Below, piece after piece: positions 20,290 through 29,219 of a DNA stretch of 64,000 nucleotides. The notes beneath the pieces were generated by a model. The model worked only from the letters and a program-made list of their open reading frames with translations. It was not told the origin of the DNA and made no database searches. Each line of letters opens with the position of its first letter. The first letter of the stretch is position 1. A program made the position numbers and the translations under genes. Source of the stretch: Domibacillus sp. PGB-M46 (GTDB lineage: Bacteria > Bacillota > Bacilli > Bacillales > Domibacillaceae); NCBI RefSeq assembly GCF_022668875.1, contig NZ_JAKGCR010000007.1, positions 1 to 64,000 of the forward strand, given 5' to 3'.

Positions 20290-22197
20290 ATGATTACACA
20301 TATTGAGAATCAACCAGCAGCGAAAAAATGGTTTGATGAAATCACTTCGCATATTGAATTGATTGCCGCTTTGTTCAGTGGCCTGCTTATTGTGGCTGGC
20401 TGGCTGCTGGATCGGAATGGCAGTGATACGGCATCGGTTGTTTTGTATTTATCTGCTTTTTTAATTGGCGGCTACGCAAAAGCCAAAGAAGGCATTGAAG
20501 CAACCATTGAAGAAAAAGAACTGAATGTAGAAATGCTGATGATTTTAGCTGCAGCCGGATCAGCAGCGATTGGCTATTGGACAGAAGGAGCTATATTAAT
20601 TTTTATTTTTGCAGTGAGTGGTGCTCTTGAGACATATACGATGAATAAAAGCCAGCGGGAAATTTCTGCCCTTATGGAGATTCAGCCTGATACAGCACTT
20701 GTGGTTCGTAATGGAACGGAAGAGTCTGTTCATGTTTCCGAATTAAAGCGCGGCGATGTGATTGTCGTAAAGCCTGGTGAGCGTGTACCGGCGGATGGCC
20801 GGATTTCAAAAGGCTATACAACGATCGATGAGGCCGCTATTACCGGTGAGTCGATCCCTGTTTCCAAAGAAGCCGGAGCGGATGTTTTTGCCGGAACAGT
20901 CAATATGACCGGATCGGTTTATATTGATGTCACAAAAAGAGCGGATGAAACTCTTTTTCAAAAAATCATCAATCTCGTACAGTCGGCACAAAGTGAGAAA
21001 TCACCGTCACAACAATTTATTGAACGGTTTGAAGGAATCTATGTAAAAGCGGTACTGGCCGTTGTAGCGCTCATGATGTTTGTGCCGCACTATCTTCTCG
21101 GCTGGAGCTGGACTGAAACGTTTTACCGCGCTATGGTCCTGCTTGTTGTTGCATCACCGTGTGCACTGGTTGCCTCTATTATGCCGGCTACACTGTCGGC
21201 TATCTCTACCGGCGCCCGTAACGGTATTCTGTTTAAAGGCGGCGCCCACCTGGAGAATTTAAGTCATGTAAAAGCCATTGCTTTTGATAAAACCGGTACG
21301 TTAACACGCGGTAAACCAGAAGTAACGAATGTGGTCATCCGCGATGATGTGGCTCGTATGGAATTGCTTGGGGCAGCTGCTTCCATTGAAAGCCGGTCCA
21401 ATCATCCGCTTGCTCATGCCATCGTCCGTTATGTAAATGAACAGGGTATTTCCTTCTCTCCCCCGGAGCACGTTGAAGATGCAGCCGGCTGGGGCGTAAA
21501 AGGAATCGTCGGCACGAAGACCTGGAAAATTGGCAAAGCCGATTTTGTAGGAAACGGGCAAGCAGCCGCTTTTGCAGATGGAGCTGCCCTTCAATTTGCC
21601 CAGGCAGGCAAAACAACAGTTTACGTGGCCGATGAAAATGGCGTTGCCGCGATTATTGCTCTGCAGGATATCATTCGCGAAGAAACAAAGCAGGCACTTA
21701 AAACGTTGCAGGATGAAGGCATTTTTACCATTATGCTGACAGGTGACAGTGAAAAAACTGCCCGCGCTATTGCTTCTGAAGCATCACTTGATTCCTACAT
21801 TGCCGACTGCCTGCCAGAGCATAAGGTAGATCAAGTAAAAAAACTGCTCGAAACATATGGAACGGTCGCGATGGTGGGCGACGGTATTAACGATGCACCT
21901 GCCCTTGCTTCTGCTTCTGTCGGCATCGCAATGGGCGAAGGCTCGGATGTAGCGCTTGAAACAGCAGATATCGTTTTAATGAAAAATGATCTTCCGAAAA
22001 TTGCCGATGCTATTAAGCTGTCCCGCAGAATGCAGAAGATTGTGAAACAAAACATCGTCTTTTCCATTTCCGTAATTGTTCTTTTGATTATCTCCAATTT
22101 TTTTCAAATGCTGGATTTGCCGTTTGGTGTTATTGGCCATGAGGGAAGTACGATTCTCGTTATATTAAACGGCCTTCGGTTATTAAAAAACACTTAA
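20290..22197 (+). CDS. pfeT: PfeT, Fe2+-exporting P1B4-type ATPase
   Basis: 635-residue P-type ATPase (formerly ZosA/YkvW in B. subtilis) that exports ferrous iron under iron or peroxide stress. Features: ion-site motif SPCALVAS, phosphorylation motif DKTGTLT, TGES in the actuator loop, TGDSEKTA and GDGINDAPALA, and HEGST in the last helix, which is diagnostic for subgroup P1B4. There is no N-terminal heavy-metal-binding domain, which also fits. AAAAGGAGG precedes the ATG. The upstream PerR box and Fur box support the iron-efflux role. Monocistronic, with a terminator directly after the stop. Confidence 0.95.
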   Translation: MITHIENQPAAKKWFDEITSHIELIAALFSGLLIVAGWLLDRNGSDTASVVLYLSAFLIGGYAKAKEGIEATIEEKELNVEMLMILAAAGSAAIGYWTEGAILIFIFAVSGALETYTMNKSQREISALMEIQPDTALVVRNGTEESVHVSELKRGDVIVVKPGERVPADGRISKGYTTIDEAAITGESIPVSKEAGADVFAGTVNMTGSVYIDVTKRADETLFQKIINLVQSAQSEKSPSQQFIERFEGIYVKAVLAVVALMMFVPHYLLGWSWTETFYRAMVLLVVASPCALVASIMPATLSAISTGARNGILFKGGAHLENLSHVKAIAFDKTGTLTRGKPEVTNVVIRDDVARMELLGAAASIESRSNHPLAHAIVRYVNEQGISFSPPEHVEDAAGWGVKGIVGTKTWKIGKADFVGNGQAAAFADGAALQFAQAGKTTVYVADENGVAAIIALQDIIREETKQALKTLQDEGIFTIMLTGDSEKTARAIASEASLDSYIADCLPEHKVDQVKKLLETYGTVAMVGDGINDAPALASASVGIAMGEGSDVALETADIVLMKNDLPKIADAIKLSRRMQKIVKQNIVFSISVIVLLIISNFFQMLDLPFGVIGHEGSTILVILNGLRLLKNT

Positions 22198-22201
22198 AAA
22201 A

Positions 22202-22234
22202 AGCCCCGCTTGAGAATCTCTCAGGCGGGGCTTT
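22202..22234. terminator. Bidirectional terminator between pfeT and yfkH
   Basis: AGCCCCGC and GCGGGGCT arms extended inward by TGAGA/TCTCA. Confidence 0.9.
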
Positions 22235-22236
22235 CC

Positions 22237-23082
22237 CTATGCTGCTCCACGTTTTTGATCATTGCGCAGGGCATTGATTTCACCGCCAACGAGAATAATC
22301 ATCGCCGACAGGTAAAGCCAGATCATTAAAATGATCACTCCCCCGATACTTCCGTATGTGGCCGAATAATTGCCGAAATTATTTACATAAAATGAAAAAC
22401 CGAGTGAAGTAATAATCCATCCAATTGTAGCGAAAATGGCACCGGGCACAACGGTTACATATTTTACTTTTAAGTTTGGTGCCAAGTAGTACAGCCCGGC
22501 AAACACTAAAAACAAAACAACCGGCGGAAGCAGGAATCGAATCCATGTCCACAGGGCTAGGAATTCATCACCCATGCCTAAAAATTCAAACGCCAATTCG
22601 CCGATCTGCTGGCCAAATACTTGGAGAATCAGCATGACCGCAATTACAAAGATAAAAGCGAAGGTCAGCAAAATCGACAGTCCGCGCGCTATATAAAAAG
22701 GTCTAGTTTCTTTTACGTCATACGCATGGTTGAGCCCTTTAATAACTGCGTTCATCGCATTGGATGCCGACCAGATGGTCCCCAAAATCCCGACGGACAA
22801 CAGGCCGCCATTTTGATTGGATGTCACTTCCTGAAGTGTGTCCTGTACAAGACTTAAGGAATCGGAAGGCGCAAAGTCCTTGATTACATTAAATACTTCA
22901 TTCGGATCAATTGGCAAATACCCGAGCAGCGTGACCATAAAGATCAGCAGCGGAAACAGCGCTAACAGGAAAAAGTAAGCCATTTGCGCCGCAACACCTG
23001 GTACATCGGACGACTTTACGCGCCTGAACAGGTGCTTAATAAAAATGCGAAGCGCTGATTTTTTATCTGTTTGATCTGCCAA
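22237..23082 (-). CDS. yfkH: YfkH, YihY/BrkB-family inner-membrane protein
   Basis: 281 residues with about six membrane helices (AYFFLLALFPLLIFMV, AIFATIGWIITSLGF, GGVIILMIWLYLSAMI) and the family motifs GVAAQMAYFFLLALFP and YGSIGGVI. The BrkB/YihY family has no proven function despite its old RNase BN name. The start is TTG with GGAGGAG seven bases upstream. It lies 15 bases after the YtxH-domain gene and is probably co-transcribed with it. Confidence 0.9.
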   Translation of the reverse strand: MADQTDKKSALRIFIKHLFRRVKSSDVPGVAAQMAYFFLLALFPLLIFMVTLLGYLPIDPNEVFNVIKDFAPSDSLSLVQDTLQEVTSNQNGGLLSVGILGTIWSASNAMNAVIKGLNHAYDVKETRPFYIARGLSILLTFAFIFVIAVMLILQVFGQQIGELAFEFLGMGDEFLALWTWIRFLLPPVVLFLVFAGLYYLAPNLKVKYVTVVPGAIFATIGWIITSLGFSFYVNNFGNYSATYGSIGGVIILMIWLYLSAMIILVGGEINALRNDQKRGAA

Positions 23083-23097
23083 TAGAGCTCTCCTCCG

Positions 23098-23451
23098 TTA
23101 TAACGTCGGGTTAGTTGCACTTGGTGACGAAGCAGCTGGTCCCTGCTCTTGGGGAACAAAGGTGGATTTTGTTTCTTCGACAAGATCCTTCACCTCTGGT
23201 GTCAGCTCTTTTAAGTCATCCACCTTGCCTTTAATGAAAGAAACGTCTTCATTAATTTTTTGTGCTGTTTCTGTTGCGCGGTCAATCAGCTCACGTGATG
23301 ATGTCGTCAGCTGTTCCGGATCTTTTGCGAGTGCAATAACATAACTTGTCCAAGAAGCCATCTCCTGGCGTGTTCTGCTGTCTAATAATGCGATTGCGCC
23401 TCCAATTGCAGCTCCTGCTGCTACACTGATGAAAAATTTACCTTTACCCAT
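23098..23451 (-). CDS. YtxH-domain general-stress-type protein
   Basis: 117 residues: glycine/alanine-rich hydrophobic N-terminus (FFISVAAGAAIGGAIALL) followed by a long amphipathic helical region (ATETAQKINEDVSFIKGKVDDL) and a disordered Pro/Ser-rich tail. This is the YtxH arrangement of small membrane-tethered stress proteins. A sigma-B-like promoter lies upstream. First gene of a two-gene unit with yfkH. Confidence 0.82.
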   Translation of the reverse strand: MGKGKFFISVAAGAAIGGAIALLDSRTRQEMASWTSYVIALAKDPEQLTTSSRELIDRATETAQKINEDVSFIKGKVDDLKELTPEVKDLVEETKSTFVPQEQGPAASSPSATNPTL

Positions 23452-23537
23452 TGAATGATCATCCTTTCTTTTCTTTGTCTCAGCATTTTTAAAGTATTCG
23501 GCTTGCCAAGCCAGTTTTCCTTTTCGATGTTCAAGCT

Positions 23538-23563
23538 TTTCCCTTAATAAAAAAGATTAAAAC
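23538..23563 (-). promoter_or_regulatory. Sigma-B-like promoter of the ytxH-yfkH unit
   Basis: On the minus strand GTTTTA (23558-23563), 14-base spacer, GGGAAA (23538-23543); compare the sigma-B consensus GTTTAA-N12-15-GGGWAW. Confidence 0.5.
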
Positions 23564-23642
23564 GCATATTCATAAAAAATAAATCCATTAGCCGGCCAGC
23601 TGATTTCCAAATGGGTCTCAAAAAAAGAAATGGAGGTCTGAA

Positions 23643-24992
23643 ATGGGACAAGACAGCCTTTTAGAGATACTTAGCCGCATCAGCTCATTTATCTGGGGCC
23701 TGCCTCTGTTAATTTTAATCACCCTTACCGGTATTTACCTCACTTTGCGTATCGGCTTTTTACAAATACGGCTGCTTCCTTATTCCCTTAAGCTGGCATT
23801 CAGTAAAAGCCAGGATTCTGACTCAGAGGGAGACATCTCTCATTTCGAGGCTTTAATGACAGCGCTGGCTGCTACAATCGGCACCGGGAATATTGTAGGT
23901 GTAGCCAGCGCTATATTAATAGGCGGGCCAGGCGCTCTTTTTTGGATGTGGATCAGCGCTTTTTTCGGAATGGCTACAAAGTACGCAGAAGCCGTTCTCG
24001 CGGTTAAATACCGGGTGCAGGACGAAAACGGTGAAATGTCCGGCGGCCCGATGTACTATCTTGAACACGGACTTCGCCAAAGATGGCTCGGTGTTTTGTT
24101 TGCTGCTTTTGGTGCCATTGCCGCTTTCGGTATCGGCAACCTTGTTCAGGCCAATTCCGTCGCCGGAGTCGTCCGGTCTGTTTTTCATATACCGAATTGG
24201 GGAACCGGCCTTGCATTGATGCTTTTCACAGGCCTGGTCCTCCTTGGCGGCATTCAAAGCATTGGACGGGTTACTTCCTTTTTTATTCCTTTTATGGCTG
24301 CTTTTTATGTACTTGCCGGCTTGATTGTTTTATTGATAAATGCAGAACAAATTCCAGCAGCGCTTTCCTTGATTCTGGCGGATGCTTTTACAGGAGACGC
24401 AGCTGCGGGCGGTGCTCTTGGCACCGTGATACGCTATGGTGTAGCCCGGGGTGTTTTCTCCAATGAAGCGGGTCTTGGTTCTGCTTCGATTGCGGCGGCT
24501 GCAGCCAAAACCGATTTTCCGGCACGCCAGGCGCTTGTTTCCATGACGCAGGTATTTATTGATACAATTGTTATTTGTTCGATTACTGGACTGACGATCG
24601 TGTTAGCGGGCCAGTATAACAGCGGCCTGCATGGAAGTGAATTGACTACCGCTTCCTTTAATACTTTTCTTGGCTCTGCCGGCTCCTATGTGGTTGCCGT
24701 CGGCTTGCTGTTCTTCGCTTCTGCTACGATTATCGGCTGGTCTTATTACGGCGAGAAATGCTGCACCTATTTATTCAGCAAAAAAATCATTCCTTATTAT
24801 CGGGCTGCTTTTGTGTTTGCTGCCTTTGTTGGAGCGGTAGCGAGCCTTGATCTTGTTTGGACGTTTTCAGATATTATGAATGGTTTAATGGCATTGCCAA
24901 ATTTAATCGGCGTTCTGGCTCTTTCCGGTGTTGTTGTTTCAGAAACGCGAATTATTTTAAAGAAAATACGCGAAGAGAAGGATATAGTTTAA
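23643..24992 (+). CDS. Sodium:alanine/glycine symporter family transporter (AGCS)
   Basis: 449 residues and about eleven helices of the alanine-or-glycine:cation symporter family. Signature GGPGALFWMWISAFFGMATKYAE in the first half and GVARGVFSNEAGLGSA in the second are visible, the latter lining the substrate site. Imports a neutral amino acid (alanine, glycine or glutamine) with Na+. TGGAGGTC precedes the ATG. B. subtilis has several paralogs (AlsT, YrbD, YflA), and sequence inspection alone does not choose among them. Confidence 0.9.
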   Translation: MGQDSLLEILSRISSFIWGLPLLILITLTGIYLTLRIGFLQIRLLPYSLKLAFSKSQDSDSEGDISHFEALMTALAATIGTGNIVGVASAILIGGPGALFWMWISAFFGMATKYAEAVLAVKYRVQDENGEMSGGPMYYLEHGLRQRWLGVLFAAFGAIAAFGIGNLVQANSVAGVVRSVFHIPNWGTGLALMLFTGLVLLGGIQSIGRVTSFFIPFMAAFYVLAGLIVLLINAEQIPAALSLILADAFTGDAAAGGALGTVIRYGVARGVFSNEAGLGSASIAAAAAKTDFPARQALVSMTQVFIDTIVICSITGLTIVLAGQYNSGLHGSELTTASFNTFLGSAGSYVVAVGLLFFASATIIGWSYYGEKCCTYLFSKKIIPYYRAAFVFAAFVGAVASLDLVWTFSDIMNGLMALPNLIGVLALSGVVVSETRIILKKIREEKDIV

Positions 24993-25009
24993 GCTTTTCT
25001 TTTCCTTTA

Positions 25010-25038
25010 TTGACAACCTTCCTAAAACGTGGAATGAT
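25010..25038 (+). promoter_or_regulatory. Sigma-A promoter of yfkK
   Basis: TTGACA (25010-25015), 17-base spacer, AATGAT (25033-25038). The two candidate ATGs at 25034 and 25037 lie inside the -10 element, which rules them out as start codons of this transcript. Confidence 0.7.
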
Positions 25039-25066
25039 GGTTAAAAATGAAAAAGGTGACGACGTT

Positions 25067-25288
25067 TTGGATTTAAGCAAAAAATCAGCAGAAAATATTC
25101 AGTATATGGTTGATCAAATCACTACGAAATTACGAATGGTAAACACGGGTGCAATCAGCCCTGAGCATTTCAGCACTTCTTCCTATGACGATCTAAAGGA
25201 TATCTATGAATTAGTGATCCGCAAACAGTCTTTTAGCCCCAGTGAAATGCAGGCAATTGCCGAAGAACTTGGAAACTTGCGTAAATAA
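25067..25288 (+). CDS. yfkK: YfkK, DUF1128 protein
   Basis: 73-residue soluble protein containing IQYMVDQITTKLRMVNTGAI, then SYDDLKDIYELVIRK and FSPSEMQAIAEELGNLRK, matching B. subtilis YfkK (UPF0435/DUF1128), function unknown. The start is the TTG at 25067, eight bases after AAAAGGTG; upstream ATGs fall within the promoter. This start also gives the family length. Single gene between the AGCS transporter and a bidirectional terminator. Confidence 0.87.
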   Translation: MDLSKKSAENIQYMVDQITTKLRMVNTGAISPEHFSTSSYDDLKDIYELVIRKQSFSPSEMQAIAEELGNLRK

Positions 25289-25289
25289 T

Positions 25290-25326
25290 AAAAACACCCG
25301 CTTCCTTAGAGCGGGTGTTTTTATTA
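25290..25326. terminator. Bidirectional terminator between yfkK and the chemoreceptor
   Basis: AAACACCCGCT/AGCGGGTGTTT stem with A-run and T-run on either side. Confidence 0.9.
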
Positions 25327-25327
25327 T

Positions 25328-26722
25328 TTACTGGTCCCTGTTTTCGTCGGTTTGAAATTGCTTCATTGAATCACCAAGCTCATTAGAATGTTCATCGAGC
25401 TGCGCAGCAATAGAAGAAATAGCTTCTACCGACTGGTTTGTCTGCTGCACACTGGCCGCTGCTTCTTCAATGCCGGCTGCTGACTCTTGAGAAACAGCTG
25501 CAATACTCGAAATGGATTGGTTCACTTTTGCAGTATGATCCATAATCACATAAAGCGAATCTGAGATTGAAGCCACATTGGTGCTTAACTGACTGATGTG
25601 TTCTTTCATTGCGGTAAATTTATCGCCGGTGCCAGTAATCTGGTTCGTTCCTTCTGCGACAAGCTCGTAGCCGCCTTCAAGCGTTATCACCACTTCGGCA
25701 GACTCCTGCTGAACACTGGCAATAATCGAGTTGATACCAGTAATCGACTGGGCTACCTGCTCAGCCAGTTTTCTTACTTCATCCGCTACAATCGCAAATC
25801 CCCGGCCATGCTCCCCTGCCCGTGCAGCTTCGATCGCTGCATTTAGGGCAAGCAGATTGGTTTGCTCTGCTACCTGGCGGATAATGCTGACAAGCTCTGT
25901 AATATCTTTCATCCGGGTATCAAGCCCTTTTACCTTTTGAAGTGCTTCTGTCATGTTTTGGTAAATAGTGTTCATATGCTCAACTGACTGCTTCATTTCC
26001 TGCTCGCCTTCATCCGTTAAAGAAACCATTTCGGCTGCTCCCTGTCTGACATCCTCACCGCTCATTGCCGCGATAGAAATATCCTCTACAAACTTACCAA
26101 ACATTTCTGTTAAGGCAGTAGCAGACCGTGCCTGCTCTTCTGCTCCGGCAGACATCTGCTCCATCATCGCCGCAATCTGGCTTGTTTCCTGCTGGACGCG
26201 GCCTGATTGTTCATGCAGCACAGTGCTTTCTTCTTCTACTTTGCCAGATACGTTTTTAATCTGCGAAAAAATCGAACCGATCTGTTCATTCATTTCATTG
26301 ATGGCCAGTATAAGCTGGCCGACTTCATCGTCTGCATCGGAGTGAAGCGGCTCACCATGAATACGGCCGGCTGCCATGTCCTTCATTCGCTGGGCTGCAT
26401 CTTTGAGGGGACGAATAATTGAACGTACACTTCCCCACGCCAGAACGGTGCCAATAAGCAGGGCGGCAGCACCTAAAATCAAACTGATAGCCATAGAGCG
26501 CTGCCCAAAATCGATAACGCTTTCACTTTGATCTGCTATTTGCTTGATACTTTGTGGTGAAACCTCCCCGCCTTCAAGCAGCGGCGGCAGCGTCTCAGAA
26601 AGAAGGTTTTCCGTATTCTGATTTAAGCTTGAAATGGCTATAAAGTTTACAGCTGAGATGATTAATGCTAAAGCAATTAGTAAACCAAAACTGACAAAAA
26701 GCTTTCCACGTAAGCTTTTCAT
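25328..26722 (-). CDS. Methyl-accepting chemotaxis protein with minimal sensor region
   Basis: 464-residue chemoreceptor. TM1 is about residues 8-30, then only about 46 external residues, TM2 about 77-97, a HAMP domain ([17 protein letters not shown]) and a long signalling coiled coil whose tip is [20 protein letters not shown]. The tip contacts CheA/CheW. The external loop is too short for a normal Cache or four-helix sensor, so it may sense membrane state, energy or an interacting protein. The start is the ATG at 26722 (MKSLRGKL), with GGGAGTG seven bases upstream. Single gene. Confidence 0.92.
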   Translation of the reverse strand: MKSLRGKLFVSFGLLIALALIISAVNFIAISSLNQNTENLLSETLPPLLEGGEVSPQSIKQIADQSESVIDFGQRSMAISLILGAAALLIGTVLAWGSVRSIIRPLKDAAQRMKDMAAGRIHGEPLHSDADDEVGQLILAINEMNEQIGSIFSQIKNVSGKVEEESTVLHEQSGRVQQETSQIAAMMEQMSAGAEEQARSATALTEMFGKFVEDISIAAMSGEDVRQGAAEMVSLTDEGEQEMKQSVEHMNTIYQNMTEALQKVKGLDTRMKDITELVSIIRQVAEQTNLLALNAAIEAARAGEHGRGFAIVADEVRKLAEQVAQSITGINSIIASVQQESAEVVITLEGGYELVAEGTNQITGTGDKFTAMKEHISQLSTNVASISDSLYVIMDHTAKVNQSISSIAAVSQESAAGIEEAAASVQQTNQSVEAISSIAAQLDEHSNELGDSMKQFQTDENRDQ

Positions 26723-26810
26723 TTTTCTCACTCCCTCAAAAATAAGCAAAATATAATAGTCCTTATAACCTATTATACATTTTACTTAAAAAAAAACGAC
26801 CATTTTCCCC

Positions 26811-26840
26811 AAAAAAAAAGCCGCTTAAGCGGCTTTTTTT
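26811..26840. terminator. Hairpin terminator between the chemoreceptor promoter region and yfkM
   Basis: AAAGCCGC TTAA GCGGCTTT hairpin with A- and T-runs; serves yfkM (minus strand), whose last codons it touches. Confidence 0.85.
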
Positions 26841-27357
26841 ACGAGGACAATAGTTTTAAAGACTCACGGTTAAATGCTGGAATATCGTCTGGCTGACGGC
26901 TTGTGACAAGCTGGTTTTGGCAGACCACTACTTCTTTGTCCTGAACCTTTGCTCCGGCGTATTCCATATCAACTTGAATGGATTTGTATCCTGTCGCATC
27001 GCGTCCTTCAAGTGATTTCGCTGTGATCAGCAGCTGCGGTCCATGGCAAATCGCAAAAACAGGTTTTTTTGCGTCCATAAACTCTTTTGTAAATTGTACA
27101 AAGCGGTCATCCGCACGCAGCTGATCCGGGGAAAATCCACCTGGCAGCAGCAGGGCGTCGAAATCGGAGGAATTGACTTCATCAATCCCTTTATTGATCG
27201 AAACGGACGCTTCTCCCTGTTTTCCATTAACCGTTTTTCCTGCTTCTTTTTCAATCGTTATCAGTTCATGACCAGCTTCCTGGAATGCTTTAGCAGGTTC
27301 TGTGTATTCCACATCCTCAAACATGTCTGTAATAAGTACGGCAATTTTTTTACTCAT
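26839..27357 (-). CDS. yfkM: YfkM, DJ-1/PfpI-family stress protein (GSP18 type)
   Basis: 172-residue DJ-1/PfpI/YhbO-type protein with the nucleophile Cys in FAICHGPQLL, the glutamate elbow (MFEDVEYTEP) and LLPGGFSPDQLR. Related proteins act on glyoxal-type or peptide damage; the exact activity is debated. B. subtilis YfkM is general stress protein 18, under sigma-B. GAAAGGAGC precedes the ATG. A strong sigma-B-like promoter is present upstream here too. Confidence 0.92.
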   Translation of the reverse strand: MSKKIAVLITDMFEDVEYTEPAKAFQEAGHELITIEKEAGKTVNGKQGEASVSINKGIDEVNSSDFDALLLPGGFSPDQLRADDRFVQFTKEFMDAKKPVFAICHGPQLLITAKSLEGRDATGYKSIQVDMEYAGAKVQDKEVVVCQNQLVTSRQPDDIPAFNRESLKLLSS

Positions 27358-27406
27358 AACGTGCTCCTTTCCGATTACACTAGTTCAAATAATTTACGTT
27401 TTAGGT

Positions 27407-27431
27407 TTACCCTGCCCGATTTTCTTTAAAC
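27407..27431 (-). promoter_or_regulatory. Sigma-B promoter of yfkM
   Basis: On the minus strand GTTTAA (27426-27431), 13-base spacer, GGGTAA (27407-27412), one base from the B. subtilis sigma-B consensus GTTTAA-N13/14-GGGTAT. Confidence 0.75.
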
Positions 27432-27464
27432 AAAAAAAACAGAAAGAGCGAGGCTCTTTCTGTT
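27431..27464 (-). terminator. Terminator after motB
   Basis: AGAAAGAGC/GCTCTTTCT stem, with a run of T on the minus strand. Confidence 0.85.
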
Positions 27465-28224
27465 ATTCTGCCGAAGAACTGACGGATTGCTCCGTTTCGC
27501 CCTGCGGCAAAATTAAAATTTCAACACGGCGGTTTTGGGCCCGCCCTTCAGCCGTATCGTTCGACGCGATCGGCTGGTATTCACCGTAGCCTTTCGCACT
27601 GAAAAGCCGCGGATCAAGCTGGTTATTTTTTAAAATTTCTTTCATAAAGTTCACAGCCCGCATCGCGCTCAGCTCCCAGTTCGAATCAAACTGAGCGGTT
27701 TTGATCGGCATATTGTCTGTGTGACCGCTGATAATAATGCTGCGCGGCGTATCCATGACAAGCAGTTTTGAAATATCGCGGGCGCTTGCAAGCTGATCCG
27801 GCTGGATTTCTGCGTCACCGGAACTAAATAAAACATTATCCCGAATACGAAGCAGCAGCCCTTCGCCGTTAAGTGCTGTTTCTACTTTGTCCTCAAGGTT
27901 ATTTTCTTTTATATAATCGGTCATTTTTTTCTGCATTTCCTTGAGCTCTTCTTTATCGGCTGCCTTTAAGTTTTCCTCTTGTTCTTCCGTTTCTGTCATC
28001 GATGGATCAGAAACGGGGCTTGGAAAATCAAGAACGCCGCTGCCTCCTTCAAGCTCATTATTAAAAGCTGAGGCAATGGCCTGAAACTTTTGCACATCCA
28101 TGGAGCTGCTTGCAAACAAAACGATAAAAAGAGCGAGGAGGAGTGTCAGCAAGTCCGCATACGGGATGAGCCACGATTCATCTACATGATCTTCATGCTT
28201 TTTATGGCGTTTACGCTTGGCCAT
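27463..28224 (-). CDS. motB: Flagellar motor stator protein MotB
   Basis: 253 residues. Short basic N-terminus, a single membrane helix beginning IPYADLLTLLLALFIVLFA with the proton-binding Asp, then a plug/linker and an OmpA-like peptidoglycan-binding domain (ISGHTDNMPIK, NWELSAMRAVNFM, RAQNRRVEI). The PYADLL motif is the H+-type stator form. The ATG lies inside the end of motA (14-base overlap), with GGGGGA seven bases upstream, so translation is coupled. Confidence 0.95.
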   Translation of the reverse strand: MAKRKRHKKHEDHVDESWLIPYADLLTLLLALFIVLFASSSMDVQKFQAIASAFNNELEGGSGVLDFPSPVSDPSMTETEEQEENLKAADKEELKEMQKKMTDYIKENNLEDKVETALNGEGLLLRIRDNVLFSSGDAEIQPDQLASARDISKLLVMDTPRSIIISGHTDNMPIKTAQFDSNWELSAMRAVNFMKEILKNNQLDPRLFSAKGYGEYQPIASNDTAEGRAQNRRVEILILPQGETEQSVSSSAE

Positions 28225-29014
28225 CTCCTAATCCCCCTCCATCGGCATTTAATAGTTTTTTCTTTTCATCCGCAGGCAGGTAGGAAGCAAGCTTTTGTTC
28301 CAGAACGCGCGGCGCTTCTCCCTCTAGAATCGAAAGAATGCCTTCAATCATCATTTCCTTTGTTTTCGCTTCCATCGATGATTTTCGCTTTAGCTTATTT
28401 GCAAATGGATGCCATAATACATACCCTGTAAAAATACCAAGCAGCGTTGCCACAAATGCAGCAGAAATGGCATGGCCGAGCGCATCTGTGTCGCTCATGT
28501 TGCCAAGCGCGGCAATCAAGCCGACTACTGCCCCCAGCACCCCAAGTGTCGGTGCGTACGTGCCCGCCTGTGTAAAAATAGCAGCCGCCGCTGTATGGCG
28601 GTCTTCCATCGCGGCGATTTCTTCACTTAATACATCGCGGATATAATCTGCGCTCTGTCCATCTACTGCAAGGTTCATACCATTTTTTAAAAAGTCATCC
28701 TCAATATCGTTCATTTTTGTTTCGAGAGATAATAATCCTTCTTTACGGGCAAGCTCCGCCCAGCTTGTGAACAAGCCGATCACTTCCTGAGGAGTCATTC
28801 TTTTTTGGTCCTTAAATAAAATACCGAATAATTTTGGCACTTTTTTCAATTCTGAACCGGGGAAAGCAATTGTTACAGCTGCCACTGTTCCAAGAATAAT
28901 AATTAAAAACGCGGCCGGGTTAATTAAAACAGCGGGGCTTACTCCTTTGGCGATCATGCCGACTCCGACGGCAATAATAGCTAGAATAATACCAACAAGA
29001 GATGTTTTATCCAC
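28211..29014 (-). CDS. motA: Flagellar motor stator protein MotA
   Basis: 267 residues with four membrane helices (SLVGIILAIIAVGVGM; VLINPAAFLIIILGTVAAV; two near residues 150-200 including TLGVLGAVVGLIAAL) and a cytoplasmic loop (LARKEGLLSLE) that contacts FliG. The start is GTG with AAGGAGC about nine bases upstream. Forms the MotA5B2 ion-driven stator with the overlapping motB. The promoter upstream is of sigma-D type. Confidence 0.95.
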   Translation of the reverse strand: MDKTSLVGIILAIIAVGVGMIAKGVSPAVLINPAAFLIIILGTVAAVTIAFPGSELKKVPKLFGILFKDQKRMTPQEVIGLFTSWAELARKEGLLSLETKMNDIEDDFLKNGMNLAVDGQSADYIRDVLSEEIAAMEDRHTAAAAIFTQAGTYAPTLGVLGAVVGLIAALGNMSDTDALGHAISAAFVATLLGIFTGYVLWHPFANKLKRKSSMEAKTKEMMIEGILSILEGEAPRVLEQKLASYLPADEKKKLLNADGGGLGDGQA

Positions 29015-29052
29015 AATACATTAGCTCCTTACTTCTATATACTTTGATCTTT

Positions 29053-29078
29053 ATATCGGCAGGTTCAGCCATAATTTA
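29053..29078 (-). promoter_or_regulatory. Sigma-D (flagellar) promoter of motAB
   Basis: On the minus strand TAAA (29075-29078), 14-base spacer, GCCGATAT (29053-29060), a full match to the Bacillus sigma-D elements, 39 bases before the motA start codon. Confidence 0.88.
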
Positions 29079-29219
29079 CACGTTTCGACAAAGAAAAGAA
29101 TGACAGAAGTGTTACACTGGCATTCTTTTTAGGCTAAACTTAATAAAACTTTAGCACCAGCTTTACATCCTTTTGCTAAACTAATCCCAATCAACTTAAT
29201 TTATACGAGGTTTTCATTT

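Noticed and set aside
24857-25066. N-terminal extension of YfkK
   Set aside because: It overlaps the end of the AGCS transporter in another phase and spans a consensus promoter; the TTG at 25067 fits the family length.
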